Source: an uncultured Bacilli bacterium
GTDB taxonomy: Bacteria; Bacillota_I; Bacilli_A; RF39; UBA660
Length of the DNA stretch: 49,428 nt
NCBI GenBank assembly: GCA_944372455.1
Contig: CALVZF010000005.1
Span: 1 to 49,428 of the forward strand
Direction of reading: 5' to 3'
Shown: positions 14,665-22,108 of the stretch, in pieces
Layout of the letters: every line of letters starts with the position of its first letter
Numbering within the stretch: position 1 is the stretch's first letter
The notes under the pieces: model-generated
Seen by the model: only the letters and a program-made list of their open reading frames with translations
Told to the model about the DNA's origin: nothing
Databases searched by the model: none
Position numbers and translations under genes: made by a program

Positions 14665-15954
14665 TTACAACCCAATAAAAAGATATTGGAAATAATAGTC
14701 TTCTATTATTTCTTTTTTTTGGCTTAATATCTTATTTTTTTTAATTATTTCTTTCACTAAAGATAACCCAAATCCATGTCCTTTACCTTTTGTTGTTACT
14801 CCCTCTTTATCTATCTCATCTATATTTATTTTACCCTTAAATGTATTTGATATTATTACTGTTAGTACATTATCATCTAAAAGCATCTCTATTGTTACTT
14901 CTTTTTTATTGCTTTCTATACTTGCTTCATAAGCATTATCTATATATACTCCTATTACTCTACATATATCTTTATAATCGCTTGCTTTCACATTTTTAAA
15001 GTTTATATTCTTTATTCTTGGACTTATATTTATCGTTACTTTTATTCCATTATCTATCATTGAATTTATTTTATATGATAATAACCCTTTTAATCCCCCA
15101 CTTGGAATATATTTTAAATCATTTATCCATCTGTTTTGATGATTTATATCATCCTCTAATATACTATCTATAAATTCCAATGCCTTTTTGTTTTTTAATG
15201 TTAAATTTTTTAATACTATTAATTGATTTTTATTTTCATGATTATATTTTTGATATTTTTCTAATAATGATTCTGTATCTTTTAAATATTTTTCCATTTT
15301 ATCATAGCCATCTTTTATAAAATGTCCTCTAATTTTTTCTTGTAATAAATATAAAATAATTATTATAAATAAAATTACTGTTACTGTATTTATAACAAAA
15401 GAATAATTATTTTGCCAATTATTGATATTCATACCAAAAAATAATGATAACCCAAAGATTACTATAAAATAAAATATATATAATAATTTTTCATTTAACA
15501 TTATATTTTTAAGTCTAATTATTTTATTTTTTGTTAATTTTACTACTAATACTGACATTAATAAAATCAATATTGAAGATATAGGGGTTCCCTTAAAAAA
15601 TTGTATTATCAAGTCTTGGGGTAACCTTAAAATATATATTACAAATAATGATAGAATTGCCTCAAAAATACTTGTTAATAAAATAGTAATAAAATTTATA
15701 ATTACTGATTCTTGTAGCGAGATATCAAATATTATTATATATCCTATTATCATTAATCCATATATTAAAAATGGTTTGAAAAAATTATAATTATATTTCC
15801 ACAATATTCCCATTATTATTGTCATCAAAAGAATCATGATCCAATTTTTAAGTGATTTAACTTGAAATTTTCTTTCTGTGATATTTGATACTATGTATGT
15901 AAATGTTATTATTTGTATTAGACTAAATAATATTAATTTAATTACTTCTAACAT
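14665..15954 (-). CDS. agrC: AgrC-type sensor histidine kinase, copy 2 (adjacent to agrA)
   Basis: This is a paralogue of the preceding kinase with the same 429-residue length, membrane sensor (1-205), His box at His239, N box and ATP lid. Its start overlaps the end of agrA by 17 nt, so the two are translationally coupled. Compared with copy 1 it differs at scattered positions after residue 118 (for example F119, M220, I312, D379), mostly conservatively. With the sensor halves almost the same, both copies probably respond to the single AgrD peptide encoded nearby. Altered gain or partner preference in the kinase halves is possible but not shown. Confidence 0.92.
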   Translation of the reverse strand: MLEVIKLILFSLIQIITFTYIVSNITERKFQVKSLKNWIMILLMTIIMGILWKYNYNFFKPFLIYGLMIIGYIIIFDISLQESVIINFITILLTSIFEAILSLFVIYILRLPQDLIIQFFKGTPISSILILLMSVLVVKLTKNKIIRLKNIMLNEKLLYIFYFIVIFGLSLFFGMNINNWQNNYSFVINTVTVILFIIIILYLLQEKIRGHFIKDGYDKMEKYLKDTESLLEKYQKYNHENKNQLIVLKNLTLKNKKALEFIDSILEDDINHQNRWINDLKYIPSGGLKGLLSYKINSMIDNGIKVTINISPRIKNINFKNVKASDYKDICRVIGVYIDNAYEASIESNKKEVTIEMLLDDNVLTVIISNTFKGKINIDEIDKEGVTTKGKGHGFGLSLVKEIIKKNKILSQKKEIIEDYYFQYLFIGL

Positions 15955-16666
15955 ACTCCTTTAACCCTTTCATGTTCTTATTCGCTATCATGCCGATTAG
16001 TTTTTTTCCATTACTAAATGTGATTACATTATTTTTATAATCACAAGTTAAAATTTTATCAACGTTAATTATACACCCTCTGCTAACTTTATAAAAGTGA
16101 CTATTAAGCTGTTCTTCAAAAAAATAAAGTGGCTTTTTCACATCATAAGTTTTATTTTTAGTAGTAATAACACACTTTCTTTCATTAGAATCAGCCTCAA
16201 TAGACAAAATATCATCATATTTTATATTATAGTCTATTTTATCAAGTTGAAATTTTACTGATCCTTTCAATTTATAAATTTTAAGTGATAATTCTAATAA
16301 TTCAATAATATTTTTATCGTAATTTACTTTCTTATGTACATAATCCAATATAGATAATCTTAAACGCTGCGCTTCACTTATCAGTTCAGAATAGCCTGTT
16401 TCTAATATAATAATACTATCATAATCATTCTTTCTAATATCATTAGCAATGTCAATACCTGAATCTTCATTGGCTAAATTAATATCTAAAATATAGATAT
16501 TATGACCATCCAATGGTTCTGATACTATTTTTTTTAGTTTTGGTGTATAACTCTCAAATGGTAGTATATGATATTTAATATTAGTTTTTCTCATATACTT
16601 TTCAATAATTTCATAAGTTCTTAGCTTATAGTAATTATTATTTTCACAGATTATTATGTTTAGCAT
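15938..16666 (-). CDS. agrA: AgrA-type LytTR response regulator
   Basis: The 242-residue regulator has a receiver domain (1-120) with acidic residues near the N-terminus (CENN) and phosphoacceptor Asp61 (YILDINL). A LytTR DNA-binding domain follows (about 135-240; DDILSIEADSNERKCVITT, HFYKVSRGCIINVDKI). It should be phosphorylated by AgrC and activate agrBD and target promoters by binding paired direct repeats. It is the first gene of the operon, with Shine-Dalgarno AGGAG and an extended -10 (TGTTAGAAT) upstream. I could not identify convincing AgrA sites ahead of agrB by eye. Confidence 0.93.
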   Translation of the reverse strand: MLNIIICENNNYYKLRTYEIIEKYMRKTNIKYHILPFESYTPKLKKIVSEPLDGHNIYILDINLANEDSGIDIANDIRKNDYDSIIILETGYSELISEAQRLRLSILDYVHKKVNYDKNIIELLELSLKIYKLKGSVKFQLDKIDYNIKYDDILSIEADSNERKCVITTKNKTYDVKKPLYFFEEQLNSHFYKVSRGCIINVDKILTCDYKNNVITFSNGKKLIGMIANKNMKGLKEYVRSN

Positions 16667-16732
16667 CTCATAAATTCTCCTATTCCATAAATTACCAATT
16701 TTATTCTAACACAAAATTAGCAAATGGAAAAC

Positions 16733-16765
16733 AAAAAAAGACACTAATAATGAATTAATGTCTTT
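16733..16765 (-). terminator. terminator of mbl
   Basis: AAGACATTAAT pairs with ATTAGTGTCTT with one mismatch, followed by a T-run on the minus strand, separating mbl from agrA. Confidence 0.75.
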
Positions 16766-16771
16766 AAATTT

Positions 16772-17758
16772 TTAATCAATTAAATGTAAATTATCTAATA
16801 ATACACCGGTTCCTTCCGCAACACAAGTCAATGGACTTTCAGCAATAAACACTGGTACTTTAAGTTCACTCGCAAATAATTTATCAAATCCATCCATTAA
16901 TGCACCGCCACCTGTTAATACTATTCCTTTATCAATTATGTCAGCAGATAACTCTGGTGGTGTTTGTTCAAGTACATTTTTAGTAGCATGAATAATTACA
17001 TATACACTTTCTCTTAAAGCTTCTTCTACTTCATCAGAAGTCAAAGTAATTGTATGAGGAAGTCCAGTTACTAAGTCTCTTCCTCTTACTTCCATTTTAT
17101 CTTGTTTATTTCCTTTATAAACAGTTCCTATAGTTAATTTTATATCTTCAGCTGTTCTATCACCTATTAACAATTTATATTTATCTTTAACATATTTGAT
17201 AATATCATTATCAAAGGCATTTCCAGCTACTTTTATTGACGAAGAAGTAACAATACCACCTAATGAAAGTATAGCAATATCAGTAGTACCACCACCAATA
17301 TCTATTACCATATTCCCACTAGGTTTTGATATTTCCATACCTGCTCCTACAGCCGCTACTTTAGGTTCTTCCTCTAAAAATACTTTTCTAGCTCCAGTTC
17401 TTTCAGCAGCTTCTTTTATGGCATTTTTTTCTACTTGAGTTATATTAGAAGGACAACAAATAAGTATTCTTGGTCGTGAAAAGAAATTCTTTCCATTAAC
17501 TTTTTTGATAAAATGATTTAACATTATTTCAGTAATTTCAAAATCTGCAATTACACCGTCTTTCATAGGTTTAATCGCTTTTACTTTACCAGGAGTTCTT
17601 CCAAGCATCTCATTTGCTTCTCTACCAACTGCAAGTGCTTTTTTTGTTTCAGAATCTATAGCTACTACACTGGGTTCGTTTAAGACAATGCCTTGTCCTT
17701 TAATATAAATCAGTATGTTTGCAGTACCTAAGTCAATCCCTATATCTTTATTAAACAT
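16772..17758 (-). CDS. mbl: MreB-family actin homologue Mbl
   Basis: The 328-residue actin-like ATPase has phosphate motifs IGIDLGTANILIY and IDIGGGTTDIA, and an adenosine motif VLTGGGALMDG. It is full length for MreB/Mbl. It forms membrane-associated filaments that guide lateral wall synthesis. Placement directly after spoIIID, as in Bacillus, favours Mbl over MreB. The start follows AAAGGAGATGATGC. Presence of mbl implies a rod-like cell at least in part of the cycle. Confidence 0.93.
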   Translation of the reverse strand: MFNKDIGIDLGTANILIYIKGQGIVLNEPSVVAIDSETKKALAVGREANEMLGRTPGKVKAIKPMKDGVIADFEITEIMLNHFIKKVNGKNFFSRPRILICCPSNITQVEKNAIKEAAERTGARKVFLEEEPKVAAVGAGMEISKPSGNMVIDIGGGTTDIAILSLGGIVTSSSIKVAGNAFDNDIIKYVKDKYKLLIGDRTAEDIKLTIGTVYKGNKQDKMEVRGRDLVTGLPHTITLTSDEVEEALRESVYVIIHATKNVLEQTPPELSADIIDKGIVLTGGGALMDGFDKLFASELKVPVFIAESPLTCVAEGTGVLLDNLHLID

Positions 17759-17829
17759 TGCATCATCTCCTTTTGATAAATTTCCTATTTCATTTTATCA
17801 TATATTACCAAATAATTACAGTTAAATAT

Positions 17830-18087
17830 TTAAAAATTCTTTATTTTTAAATATTTTTGTCTAGTTGACTCTCCACCTCTAATGTGTCTTATGTCAATGT
17901 GCTCTTGTAAAATTTTTTGCACCTCAACATATAAATCTTTATCAACTGTTTTTAATCTATCATGTAAATCCTTATGAACTGTACTTTTACTTATAAAATT
18001 ATCCTTTGCAATTTCTCTAATTGTTTTTTTAGTATCTATAATATAATTAGCTTCACTTTTAACTCTTTTAATGATGTTTTGATTCAC
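17830..18087 (-). CDS. spoIIID: stage III sporulation transcription factor SpoIIID
   Basis: The 85-residue protein matches SpoIIID throughout: YIIDTKKTIREIAKDNFISKS is the helix-turn-helix and HIRGGESTRQKYL the conserved C-terminal basic signature. SpoIIID acts in the mother cell to activate or repress sigma-E genes. The start is GTG with Shine-Dalgarno AGGGGG 8 nt upstream. The neighbours spoIIQ and mbl are those of Bacillus. This is one of the clearest markers that the organism forms endospores. Confidence 0.95.
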   Translation of the reverse strand: MNQNIIKRVKSEANYIIDTKKTIREIAKDNFISKSTVHKDLHDRLKTVDKDLYVEVQKILQEHIDIRHIRGGESTRQKYLKIKNF

Positions 18088-18133
18088 ATTACAAACCCCC
18101 TAATAAATTATATAATTAGGGTAGATATTTATG

Positions 18134-18166
18134 AAAAAAAGTACTATAAATCTTGTACTTTTTTAT
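18134..18166 (-). terminator. terminator of spoIIQ
   Basis: AAAAGTAC/GTACTTTT closes a 10-nt loop and is followed by a T-run on the minus strand; it overlaps the last codons of spoIIQ. Confidence 0.75.
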
Positions 18167-18785
18167 CAAAATAATCTTCTGGATTAACATATTGTCCTTT
18201 ATATGATAATTCAAAATGTAATTGATTTTCTACTTTTGGATTTATATTATTTTTACCACTTTTACCAATTACTATACCTTGTTTTACCTCATCATCTTTT
18301 TTTACTGTAATATCACTTAAACTTTGATACATACTTATCATATCATTTGAATGTCTAATTGTTACATATTTACCTAACATTTGATCTTCTCCAACTTCAG
18401 TTACAACACCATCTAAAATAGCAGCTACTTCAAATACTTTTTCAGCTTCATAATCTATTCCAGAATTTTGCATATAAGTATTTTCATATACTATAATAGC
18501 ATTTTGTTGTGCTTCTTTTTCAGCTTCATAATCATAAAAATGTTTAGAAATTTTTACACTTTCATCTTGAAAAGGTTTTAAAATTACAATATCTTGATTA
18601 TTTACTGTTTCTTCATTATTAGAAGAAAAAATATTTTTTGTAGTATAGTTAAACTCAGTATCATCATTGAATACAGGTTCTTCTAAATTCTTTTTTACTA
18701 TAAATATAGTTGTTAGTAGTGATACACAAAATAAACCAACTAATGATGGTAATACAAATTTTTTTAATTTTCTATTACTTTCCAT
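18144..18785 (-). CDS. spoIIQ: forespore protein SpoIIQ, degenerate LytM/M23 domain
   Basis: The 213-residue protein has one N-terminal membrane helix (about residues 12-32), a linker, and a C-terminal M23/LytM-type domain (about 120-205). The zinc-site motifs are altered: where active enzymes have HxGxD this has NSGID, and the HLH motif reads QLHFEL. Zinc binding and hydrolysis are therefore unlikely, as in Bacillus SpoIIQ, which serves as a scaffold linking forespore to mother cell. The ATG at 18785 lies 6 nt after AGAGGTG; an upstream in-frame GTG overlaps that Shine-Dalgarno. It follows spoIID in the same direction. Confidence 0.88.
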   Translation of the reverse strand: MESNRKLKKFVLPSLVGLFCVSLLTTIFIVKKNLEEPVFNDDTEFNYTTKNIFSSNNEETVNNQDIVILKPFQDESVKISKHFYDYEAEKEAQQNAIIVYENTYMQNSGIDYEAEKVFEVAAILDGVVTEVGEDQMLGKYVTIRHSNDMISMYQSLSDITVKKDDEVKQGIVIGKSGKNNINPKVENQLHFELSYKGQYVNPEDYFDKKVQDL

Positions 18786-18849
18786 TTCTTTCACCTCTAA
18801 TTAAAGTTTGAACTTTTTAGAGATTTTTATACTTAAAATTAAATAATTT

Positions 18850-19764
18850 TTAAAATTTTTTAACTTCTGTTTGTTGATAATAATGGGTTAGTATTTCTTT
18901 ATAATTGTAACCTTCTTTTGCCATCCCATTCGCTCCATATTGACTCATTCCTACACCGTGCCCAAATCCTTTAGTAGTAAATATGATTTTATCTTTTTCT
19001 TCTTTAATTTCAAAATCAGTTGATCTAATTTTTAATAATTTATATAAATCTGTCCCTTTAAAAACTTTACCATTAATAGTAATCTCAGTTATTCTATTAC
19101 TAACATCTCTTATTGCATTTTCAACATTTAACTTTTCCTTACATTCTATTTCTAAAAGTTTACAAAATTCCTCTTTATCAAATTCTTTTTTACTATTAAA
19201 TCCAGCAGCTTCTTTTTCATCCCATGGAGAATCTACACTTTTTAAATAAGGGACATCAACATTAAAAACCATCTCTGCATTTTCTGTTTTTCCATTACTT
19301 GTAGAAAAATAAAATAAACTTATTATTTCATCATTATATACTACATATTCGTTTGCAGTTGCACTTACTGCTTCTCTTACTTTATTTATATTTTCTACAT
19401 ATTTATTTTTCCAAGAAGCTTTTAAATCTTCTATATCTAAATAAACCTGATTAGCGGTTGTATCAATAACGTCAAAGTCACTCTCCTTATTGCTTTCCAT
19501 TTTCTTATACGCATAATTTCTAGCAGCAACTGATTGGGCTTTCAAAGCTTCTATATGAAAAGAAACAGGCATTTCGCCTGCTACTACTCCAACAATGTAT
19601 TCTTCTAATGGTACTACATCAATTGTTCCTTTTTTATCTCTTTTTACTCTAATAGTTGTATTACTTACTAAATTAAAGTCTATTTCTTTTTCCTTTATAA
19701 ATATTGAAACAATTATAAATGGTATTAAAATAACTGCAAATGTAATAAGTAATACTTTTTTCAT
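18850..19764 (-). CDS. spoIID: stage II sporulation protein D (septal lytic transglycosylase)
   Basis: The 304-residue protein has an N-terminal membrane helix (about 3-22) and the SpoIID domain: PLEEYIVGVVAGEMP with the expected catalytic Glu64, LKAQSVAARNYA, and the C-terminal KGFGHGVGMSQYGANGMA. SpoIID cleaves glycan strands after SpoIIP has removed stem peptides, thinning the septum for engulfment. It is in the conserved order spoIID-spoIIQ-spoIIID-mbl. SpoIIP and SpoIIM are not in this window. Confidence 0.96.
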   Translation of the reverse strand: MKKVLLITFAVILIPFIIVSIFIKEKEIDFNLVSNTTIRVKRDKKGTIDVVPLEEYIVGVVAGEMPVSFHIEALKAQSVAARNYAYKKMESNKESDFDVIDTTANQVYLDIEDLKASWKNKYVENINKVREAVSATANEYVVYNDEIISLFYFSTSNGKTENAEMVFNVDVPYLKSVDSPWDEKEAAGFNSKKEFDKEEFCKLLEIECKEKLNVENAIRDVSNRITEITINGKVFKGTDLYKLLKIRSTDFEIKEEKDKIIFTTKGFGHGVGMSQYGANGMAKEGYNYKEILTHYYQQTEVKKF

Positions 19765-19768
19765 ATGA

Positions 19769-19972
19769 TCACCCTTGAATTATTTTAGACACATCATAAA
19801 AATCATATATAAAACTTACTAACAAATATGTTATTATTAATCCTAACATTATATATAATATTCTAGCTTGTACAACTTTATTCTTTTTAAAGATAAAATT
19901 AATATTTACTCCATCTAAAGCGTACATTACTAAGGGTAAAACTAAAATATAAAGTATTACTTTAACGTTCAT
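19769..19972 (-). CDS. DUF1146 (YwzB-like) small membrane protein
   Basis: The 67-residue protein has two membrane helices (about 4-20 and 38-60). The segment KKNKVVQARILYIMLGLIITYL matches the DUF1146/YwzB family, found in Bacillota near spoIID and the atp operon. Function is unknown. Its start overlaps the end of rpiB by 11 nt, and spoIID begins 4 bp downstream, suggesting one transcript. Confidence 0.8.
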   Translation of the reverse strand: MNVKVILYILVLPLVMYALDGVNINFIFKKNKVVQARILYIMLGLIITYLLVSFIYDFYDVSKIIQG

Positions 19973-20411
19973 GTTTTACCTCATACTCTGTTATTTTTTC
20001 AATTCTTTTTATATGTCTTTCATCGCCACTAAAATTAGTAGTCAAAAACTTATCAATAATATCCTTAGCTTCTAATAAACATGTATCAGCACTTAGCGCA
20101 ACAATATTTGCAGAATTATGTTGTCTAGCTAAAAAGGCTTCATTGGCATTAGACACTTTTGCACATCTAATTCCTTTTACCTTATTACATGCAATACACA
20201 TGCCTATTCCTGTCCCACATATTGCAATTCCTAAGGTTACGTTATTATTTATAACATTGTTACATAATTCAAAAGCAAAATCAGGATAATCTACCCTTTC
20301 CTTTGAATTAGTACCATAATCAATTACAGTATATCCTTTCTTATTTAAATAATCTGTCAATTTTTGTTTTAAAACTATCCCTCTATGATCACTAACTATT
20401 CCTACGTTCAT
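19962..20411 (-). CDS. rpiB: ribose-5-phosphate isomerase B
   Basis: The 149-residue RpiB/LacAB-family protein has the N-terminal VSDHRG (Asp8, His9), active-site Cys65 in GIAICGTGIGMCIA, and His98 in ARQHNSANI. It interconverts ribulose-5-phosphate and ribose-5-phosphate in the pentose phosphate pathway. The Shine-Dalgarno is AAGGAGG. LacA/LacB or allose isomerase activity cannot be excluded, but no sugar operon is nearby. Confidence 0.95.
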   Translation of the reverse strand: MNVGIVSDHRGIVLKQKLTDYLNKKGYTVIDYGTNSKERVDYPDFAFELCNNVINNNVTLGIAICGTGIGMCIACNKVKGIRCAKVSNANEAFLARQHNSANIVALSADTCLLEAKDIIDKFLTTNFSGDERHIKRIEKITEYEVKHER

Positions 20412-20425
20412 TATATATCCTCCTT

Positions 20426-20899
20426 TTAATAAATATCTATTTTATAATACTTTATTTCAGTATAATCTTTATCTAATTCATTATAATATTCATTAAATAA
20501 AATGTTGATACTTTCATTAATCTCTAATTTGTTATCAATTTTAAAGTTTTTTTCACCTATTATATTTTTATTTGAATCATAAAAATATGTAGTCAAATCA
20601 ATAAATTGTTCATCATCTGAAATATTAGTTAATTTTCCAGATATATTTATATATTTTTCATTATTATTAAACGTAATAGAAAGATTAGATATTGTAAATT
20701 TTTCAGATTTTATATCGTTAACATTTGTAATTGTTCTAATGTTTTTAGTATCTACTTTTTCTATTTCATCAATTTTATTGGAATTAACATTGTCATTTGT
20801 TGTTTTTATTGTATACTTAACATAAGTTAAATATATAATAAAAGCAAGTATTGCAAAAATTATTAAATATGCAATAAAAAATTTTAGATTTTGCTTCAT
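20426..20899 (-). CDS. membrane-anchored FxLYD-domain protein
   Basis: The 157-residue protein has one N-terminal membrane helix (about 7-28) and an extracytoplasmic part with a beta-sandwich resembling FxLYD domains (ISGKLTNISDDEQFIDLTTYFYDSNKNIIGE). The ATG at 20899 is downstream of AGGTGAT; an earlier ATG (20908) overlaps it. Such proteins are common surface proteins of unknown role. It lies 15 bp upstream of rpiB on the same strand. Confidence 0.7.
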   Translation of the reverse strand: MKQNLKFFIAYLIIFAILAFIIYLTYVKYTIKTTNDNVNSNKIDEIEKVDTKNIRTITNVNDIKSEKFTISNLSITFNNNEKYINISGKLTNISDDEQFIDLTTYFYDSNKNIIGEKNFKIDNKLEINESINILFNEYYNELDKDYTEIKYYKIDIY

Positions 20900-20979
20900 A
20901 AACATCACCTATTATTAGTTTAACCTATTTTAAAAATTTAAACAAGAAGCAAATTTGTTGTTTAAATTTTTATCTATAG

Positions 20980-21012
20980 AAAAAAGAAGATTTTTTTTAA
21001 TCTTCTTTTTTA
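20980..21012 (-). terminator. terminator of rpmE
   Basis: AAAAAGAAGATT/AATCTTCTTTTT forms a 12-bp stem with a following T-run on the minus strand, overlapping the end of rpmE. Confidence 0.8.
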
Positions 21013-21209
21013 TTGAATCCATATTTTTGATTGAATTTTTCAACACGTCCTGCCTTTGAAGCTCTACTTTGTTTTCCAGTATAAAATGGATGACAATTAG
21101 AGCATACTTCAACTACAATATTATCTTTTGTAGATTTTGTTGTAAAAGTTTCTCCACAAGCACATGTTACAGTTGCTTCTTTATAATTTGGATGAATCCC
21201 TTTTTTCAT
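20997..21209 (-). CDS. rpmE: 50S ribosomal protein L31
   Basis: The 70-residue protein is L31 of the zinc-binding type: [20 protein letters not shown] with Cys16 and Cys18, then [15 protein letters not shown] with Cys36 and Cys39. It belongs to the large subunit near the central protuberance. Zinc-type L31 is often replaced by a Cys-free paralogue in zinc starvation; none is seen here. It has a strong promoter and a hairpin in its short leader. Confidence 0.97.
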   Translation of the reverse strand: MKKGIHPNYKEATVTCACGETFTTKSTKDNIVVEVCSNCHPFYTGKQSRASKAGRVEKFNQKYGFNKKED

Positions 21210-21230
21210 ATTTGCTTCTCTCCTTCCGCC

Positions 21231-21298
21231 ATGATTTAAAGTAAATCATAGTAATTCATTTGCCAGTATATTATATCAATAAATTTAAGGATTGACAA
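21231..21298 (-). promoter_or_regulatory. rpmE promoter and leader hairpin
   Basis: TTGTCA (21293-21298), 17 bp, TATAAT (21270-21275) gives a near-consensus promoter. The leader of about 54 nt contains a perfect hairpin ATGATTT/AAATCAT (21231-21249) just upstream of the GGAAGGAGAG Shine-Dalgarno, a possible autoregulatory site. Confidence 0.65.
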
Positions 21299-21301
21299 GT
21301 A

Positions 21302-22060
21302 TTATTTTATAATATCTTGTTCTATTATATCTATAATACTTGAAGCAATAACTTGATATCCTTTATTTGAAGGATGAATATCTACTGGATTGGGTAAATA
21401 ATCTGGGTTTTCTTTAAATATTTCATATATCTCTACAAAATATAAATTGTATTTTTGTGAGAGAGCTTTCATACTTGTATTAATTTTATTAAATTGGGGT
21501 TCTAATTCTCTTGCATATTCACTTGATACAGCAGATAAAGGATTATAATAACCAACTAAAATTAAATCTTCTTTAAAATATTTTTGAACTTCTATTATTA
21601 ATTTTTCTAAGTCTTCTAACGTTTCATTGATGCATTTATTAATATTATCTTTGTCCTCTAAGTTAATATTCATTCCTTTAACTCCAAGTTTATAGAATAT
21701 ATCATTTGCTCCAACTGATAAAGTTACTAAGTCTGCTTTATTAAGTATTGTTTTTATCCCTTCAGTTTTACCTTCAACAGTTATTTTTTTATTAGTTTGA
21801 ATATCATTTAATATATCTGTTATTCTATATCCACTTTTAGCATAACTTTTAGTATATGTTTTTAAAAGGTCATTTTCTTTTAGATAATTATTAATATAAT
21901 CACTATATCCATATCCTATTTGTCCGTAAGGATTTTGTCCTGCAGCTAGTGAATCTCCTAATGCGACATAATAAATTTTTTTATCTACATTTAAAACATA
22001 TATAGTGAAAACCAGTATAAAAATGGTAATCAAAATAATTAATTTTTTTGCTTTATTCAT
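21302..22060 (-). CDS. membrane-anchored SGNH/GDSL hydrolase
   Basis: The 252-residue protein has an N-terminal membrane anchor or signal (about 4-24). Its SGNH blocks are ALGDSLAAG (nucleophile Ser37), the GY/SGYR block, VGANDIF, and C-terminal DIHPSNKGY with the Asp-His pair. It is an extracytoplasmic esterase/lipase of the YpmR type. In-frame upstream starts lie inside the murA terminator; the ATG at 22060 has GGAGG 7 nt before it and is chosen. The substrate is unknown; acylated cell-wall polymers or lipids are typical. Confidence 0.85.
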   Translation of the reverse strand: MNKAKKLIILITIFILVFTIYVLNVDKKIYYVALGDSLAAGQNPYGQIGYGYSDYINNYLKENDLLKTYTKSYAKSGYRITDILNDIQTNKKITVEGKTEGIKTILNKADLVTLSVGANDIFYKLGVKGMNINLEDKDNINKCINETLEDLEKLIIEVQKYFKEDLILVGYYNPLSAVSSEYARELEPQFNKINTSMKALSQKYNLYFVEIYEIFKENPDYLPNPVDIHPSNKGYQVIASSIIDIIEQDIIK

Positions 22061-22073
22061 AGAACAACCTCCA

Positions 22074-22100
22074 ATAAAAAACAAAGATTACTCTTTGTTT
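22074..22100 (-). terminator. terminator of murA
   Basis: AACAAAGA/TCTTTGTT with a 4-nt loop and a following T-run on the minus strand lies between murA and the SGNH gene. Confidence 0.78.
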
Positions 22101-22108
22101 AATTATAT

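Larger units (their letters stand above)
13353..15975. repeat. tandem duplication of agrC, 1311-bp period
   Basis: Two units of 1311 bp lie head to tail, each one agrC plus its short upstream spacer. The stretch 14315-14663 is base-for-base identical to 15626-15974 (349 bp, covering codons for the first ~110 residues plus the start region). The remainder has scattered substitutions. Confidence 0.93.

Noticed and set aside
18795-18849. Sigma-F promoter ahead of spoIIQ (GTATA with a downstream A-rich -10)
   Set aside because: The match is partial in such A+T-rich sequence that it could be chance.
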